Assembly: GCA_015711895.1 (NCBI GenBank) | Contig: MU158578.1 | Span: forward strand, 1 to 8,849 | Source: Candidatus Solincola tengchongensis | GTDB lineage: Bacteria > Actinomycetota > Geothermincolia > Geothermincolales > RBG-13-55-18 | Direction: 5' to 3' | DNA length: 8,849 nucleotides | In this document: positions 6,669 to 8,849 of the stretch, piece after piece | Position numbering within the stretch: position 1 is the first letter of the stretch | Layout of the letters: each line of letters starts with the position of its first letter | The notes under the pieces: model-generated | What the model saw: the letters and a program-made list of their open reading frames with translations, nothing else | Databases searched by the model: none | What the model was told of the DNA's origin: nothing | Translations under genes and position numbers: made by a program

Positions 6669-7241
6669 ATGGGCAAGCGGGCACGGTCGTTCGTGGCACG
6701 CCTTATCCTGTGGCACGGTCCGGGTAAGGGGGAGGAGGGCTTCTCCCTCCCGGAGCTCCTGGTGGCCGTGCTCATACTCTCCATGCTGGTCCTGGCCACC
6801 TTCCAGCTGCTGGACGCGCAGCTGGGCGAGAGCGGCGTGGTGATCGCGCGCTCGGACATCGCCGAGGACCTGCGCATGGCCATGGACACCATGGTGGACC
6901 AGCTGCGCACGGCCAGGACATTCCACAACGCCGGGGCCAACGACATGACCTTTACCGGGTACGTGCTGGGAAGCGCCACTCAGCAGACGGTGCGCTTCTT
7001 CTTGAGCGGGGACGCCCTGTACATGAACTGCCCCGCCCTCTTCAGCGGCGACAAGCTGGTGGTCGCCGGGGTGTCCGGGCTCATTTTCCGTTATTACAGC
7101 GCCGCGGGCACCCTTCTGACCAACCCCAACCAGAGCTTGGCCTCCATAGCCCTGGTGGAGATCGAGCTGACCATCTCCAGGACCAGCGGAAAGGTAAAGC
7201 AGGAGGAGACGGCCAAGACCCAGGTGAGGGTGAGGAGATGA
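6669..7241 (+). CDS. Type IV prepilin, PilW/GspJ-like minor pilin
   Basis: A 190-aa minor pilin with a long basic leader of 24 residues (MGKRARSFVARLILWHGPGK then GEEG). Cleavage is predicted at Gly24|Phe25 (FSLPELLVAVLILSMLVLAT), with Glu29 at mature position 5 and Pro28 beside it. The membrane helix spans about 25-45. The following helix, SDIAEDLRMAMDTMVDQLRTAR, is the pattern seen in PilW/GspJ proteins. The C-terminal beta part ends in VEIELTISRTSG and a basic tail, also usual for this group. The ATG is only 3 nt after the stop of the giant prepilin, with AGGGAGG at 6654-6660 inside the end of that gene. The two are therefore almost certainly cotranscribed and translationally coupled. PilW/GspJ-type pilins typically join a FimT/PilV/PilX tip complex that primes pilus assembly; the same role is inferred here. 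Confidence 0.87.
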   Translation: MGKRARSFVARLILWHGPGKGEEGFSLPELLVAVLILSMLVLATFQLLDAQLGESGVVIARSDIAEDLRMAMDTMVDQLRTARTFHNAGANDMTFTGYVLGSATQQTVRFFLSGDALYMNCPALFSGDKLVVAGVSGLIFRYYSAAGTLLTNPNQSLASIALVEIELTISRTSGKVKQEETAKTQVRVRR

Positions 7242-7277
7242 GGGGCGGCGGGCATCGGATGAGAGTAACCGAAGATC

Positions 7278-7282
7278 GGGAG
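7278..7282 (+). promoter_or_regulatory. Ribosome binding site for the upstream start of the PilX-like gene
   Basis: GGGAG lies 9 nt before the ATG at 7292. The competing in-frame ATG at 7400 has GAGG at 7390-7393 (6-nt spacing) and a strong but distant AGGAGGGG at 7378-7385. The ribosome sites alone do not settle the start. The ATG at 7292 is preferred because it gives the prepilin a basic leader. Confidence 0.45.
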
Positions 7283-7291
7283 TGAGCGGCG

Positions 7292-8849
7292 ATGAGGAGC
7301 GGAAGTGGACGCGAGACAGGCAGGTCCGGCGTTGCCGGAGCGCTTATAAGGCTCTTCCCGCGACGGGGCCATTTCGCAGGAGGGGCGAAGAGGACGGCGA
7401 TGTGCGGGGGGGAGAACGGCTTCGCCATGCTCTTCGTCATCTTCGCCATCATGGTCATCGGTATCCTGGGAGCCCTTATTTTGCTCTACACCGCAGTGGC
7501 CCTTCGCAACTCGGTGGGCGTGACACCGGCCGCCCGGGCCCTGTCTGCGGCGGAGGCGGGACTGGACGTGGCCCATGCCATGCTGGCCTCGGAGGCCATC
7601 GAGGACACCATCTCCACCCCGGTGACCGGTTCCCTCTGGGGAGGTGCGGGCACCTACGAGGTCTACGTACAGAAGAACCCCGACTTCGGGGACGGCGACC
7701 CCTACGACTGGAAGATAACCTCCTACGGCGAGTACCGGGCCAGCGTGGAGGGCGTGGAGAGGACCTTCTACCGCACCATCGAGGAAGTGGTGACCTTCGC
7801 CGGCGGACGCTATTACAACGCCTTCGACTACGTGCTCTTCTCCAAGGAGGGGAACATAAACATCAACCTGGACGGGGATTTCTCCGCCTTCTCCATCGGC
7901 CAGTGCGAGGTGGACGGGCAGGTATACGCGGGGAAGAACATCACCCTGGCCGATTCCGCACAGCTCATCGGGGCCAACGATTTTGTCATCAACGGCAACG
8001 TGGTCACGGAGAGAGGGGACGTTCTGGTCCACAACCGCTCCATCGCCTTTGCCTCCTCGGACATCAACATCAACGGCAACATATACAGCGGCATCCTCAC
8101 CAAGCCCGGGGACCTGGGGGGAGGAGTGAACCTGGAGACGGACAAGGGCATCCTGAGCGGGGGGACCATCAACGTTACCGGGGACATCAACGCACACGGC
8201 AGGCTGCGCGATTACGATTACGGGGTCCGGCTCTACAACCGCATCCGGGTGGGCGCGGGTTCGGACCTGCGCATCTCGGGGAACATAAGGTCCAACCGCA
8301 GCGTGTACCTGGAGAACCGGGCCCTGGCCTTCGCCTGGCCGACGGTTACCGTCAACGGCAACATCTTCAGCGGTCAGAACGTCACCGTTGTGGGGGACAT
8401 CACCGTTGGGGCCGACGTGCGCTACAACATCAACGGAAGTATCTACGCCGGGGGCAACGTGAGCGTCACAGGAGATTCCAATGTGCTCACCGCTTTGTAT
8501 CTGCGAGTGGGCGGCGACATCCAGGCCAAGGGGGACGTGAACGTGGACTTGGGTTACGGCGTGGGAGCGCTCACCCCCAGCGGCTACAGCGTGGCCGGTC
8601 ATATCTACGGGAGGAACGTGAGCCTGTCCGCCCGGCTAGGGGCCGGGGGGACGGTGGCCAACACGGTGGGCGGCAACATCTACTGCGACGGGGGCAACCT
8701 CAACCTGTACAACAAGACGGGCTCCTTCGGGACCTGCAGCACCACCATATCCGGCAACATCTACGGTGAGTCCACGGTCACCGTTAGAAGCGAGGAGACC
8801 GGGGCCTTCAACTCGGCTCCCATCTACGTGGCCGGGGGGAGCGTCCCGG
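7292..8849 (+). CDS. PilX-like pilus protein with long beta-helix-type repeat domain (3' end outside window)
   Basis: The frame stays open to the right edge, giving at least 519 residues from 7292 or 483 from the alternative ATG at 7400. The N-terminus resembles PilX: ENGFAMLFVIFAIMVIGILG with a hydrophobic helix at about residues 44-66, then RNSVGVTPAARALSAAEAGL, matching the usual PilX pattern of a small-residue helix with AAEAG. Cleavage is predicted at Gly43|Phe44. Mature position 5 is Phe rather than Glu, as is usual in PilX proteins. From about residue 230 to the edge the protein is a regular series of turns such as INGNIYSG, VNGNIFSG, INGSIYAG, VAGHIYGR, VGGNIYCD and ISGNIYGE. This resembles a right-handed beta-helix or bactofilin-like polymer-forming domain. 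Starting at 7400 would leave a leader with no Lys or Arg; starting at 7292 gives about ten. It follows the PilW-like gene by 50 nt and is probably in the same operon. Confidence 0.85.
   Translation, partial: MRSGSGRETGRSGVAGALIRLFPRRGHFAGGAKRTAMCGGENGFAMLFVIFAIMVIGILGALILLYTAVALRNSVGVTPAARALSAAEAGLDVAHAMLASEAIEDTISTPVTGSLWGGAGTYEVYVQKNPDFGDGDPYDWKITSYGEYRASVEGVERTFYRTIEEVVTFAGGRYYNAFDYVLFSKEGNININLDGDFSAFSIGQCEVDGQVYAGKNITLADSAQLIGANDFVINGNVVTERGDVLVHNRSIAFASSDININGNIYSGILTKPGDLGGGVNLETDKGILSGGTINVTGDINAHGRLRDYDYGVRLYNRIRVGAGSDLRISGNIRSNRSVYLENRALAFAWPTVTVNGNIFSGQNVTVVGDITVGADVRYNINGSIYAGGNVSVTGDSNVLTALYLRVGGDIQAKGDVNVDLGYGVGALTPSGYSVAGHIYGRNVSLSARLGAGGTVANTVGGNIYCDGGNLNLYNKTGSFGTCSTTISGNIYGESTVTVRSEETGAFNSAPIYVAGGSVP
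7979..8770 (+). repeat. Coding repeats: [IV]xGxI-type beta-helix turns
   Basis: Within the PilX-like gene, residues about 230-493 consist of about ten imperfect turns built on [IV]xG(N/D/S/H)[IV](Y/F/N/R/Q). Clear cores start near 7985 (INGNVV), 8072 (INGNIYSG), 8174 (VTGDINAHG), 8273 (ISGNIRSN), 8350 (VNGNIFSG), 8432 (INGSIYAG), 8507 (VGGDIQAKG), 8591 (VAGHIYGR), 8669 (VGGNIYCD) and 8747 (ISGNIYGE). Spacing is mostly about 75-100 nt, that is 25-35 residues, or one to two coils. Most turns are followed by a second strand such as NVTVVGD, NVSVTGD or DVNVDLG. The repeats are clear in protein and only partial in DNA, suggesting old internal duplication. Confidence 0.7.

Noticed and set aside
5586..6926. 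Minus-strand open frame of 446 codons
   Set aside because: Antisense shadow across two prepilin genes that have good starts, ribosome sites and recognisable domains.
7094..8602. Minus-strand open frame of 502 codons
   Set aside because: Antisense to the PilX-like repeat gene. Its apparent periodicity simply mirrors the repeats on the plus strand.
7282..8769. Plus-strand 495-codon frame overlapping the PilX-like gene
   Set aside because: Translation is Arg/Gly/His-rich without domains. The frame of the ATG at 7292/7400 gives a hydrophobic pilin helix and regular beta repeats and remains open to the edge, so this is an out-of-frame shadow.

Overview
The window looks like chromosomal DNA from a GC-rich bacterium. 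Codon third positions are strongly G/C, Shine-Dalgarno sites are purine-rich and strong, and all eight genes I can support lie on the + strand. A shikimate-pathway cluster followed by long, unusual type IV prepilins fits a GC-rich monoderm, for example a deep-branching Actinomycetota lineage or a GC-rich Firmicute. No rRNA or other phylogenetic marker is present, so this placement is a guess.

Left half (1-3080), aromatic amino acid biosynthesis: the C-terminal half of chorismate synthase (aroC, cut by the window edge), shikimate kinase (aroK), 3-dehydroquinate synthase (aroB, overlapping aroK by 16 nt) and a type II 3-dehydroquinate dehydratase (aroQ). Together they supply steps 2, 3, 5 and 7 of the chorismate pathway. 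AroG/AroF, AroE and AroA activities must be encoded elsewhere. Every active-site residue I could check in AroK, AroB and AroQ is present. Two spacers of about 200 nt (590-788 and 2429-2639) interrupt an otherwise compact operon. I see no gene in either, though the first can form several short hairpins.

Junction (3081-3333): a 253-nt, comparatively AT-rich gap with no gene. It holds three GTAAC direct repeats, a weak candidate promoter and a perfect 6-bp hairpin. It probably separates housekeeping metabolism from the pilus genes.

Right half (3334-8849), a minor-pilin cassette of four consecutive genes. Gene 1 is a 180-aa FimT/GspH-like prepilin. Gene 2 is an exceptionally long 897-aa prepilin whose ectodomain appears to be a string of degenerate Ig/TIG-like beta-sandwich modules. 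Gene 3 is a 190-aa PilW/GspJ-like prepilin starting 3 nt after gene 2. Gene 4 is a PilX-like protein, open at the right edge, whose ectodomain is a long series of [IV]xGxI(Y)xG repeats resembling a beta-helix or bactofilin-type fold. The first three have a clear Gly|Phe prepilin peptidase site with Glu at mature position 5. The fourth has Gly|Phe but no Glu5, as is usual for PilX-type proteins. By analogy with FimT/PilV/PilW/PilX cassettes, these would form the priming tip of a type IV pilus, with the two large ectodomains displayed as an adhesive or surface-binding head. The large prepilin ectodomains are the most noteworthy content of the window.

I found no tRNA, rRNA, CRISPR array, insertion sequence or convincing minus-strand gene.
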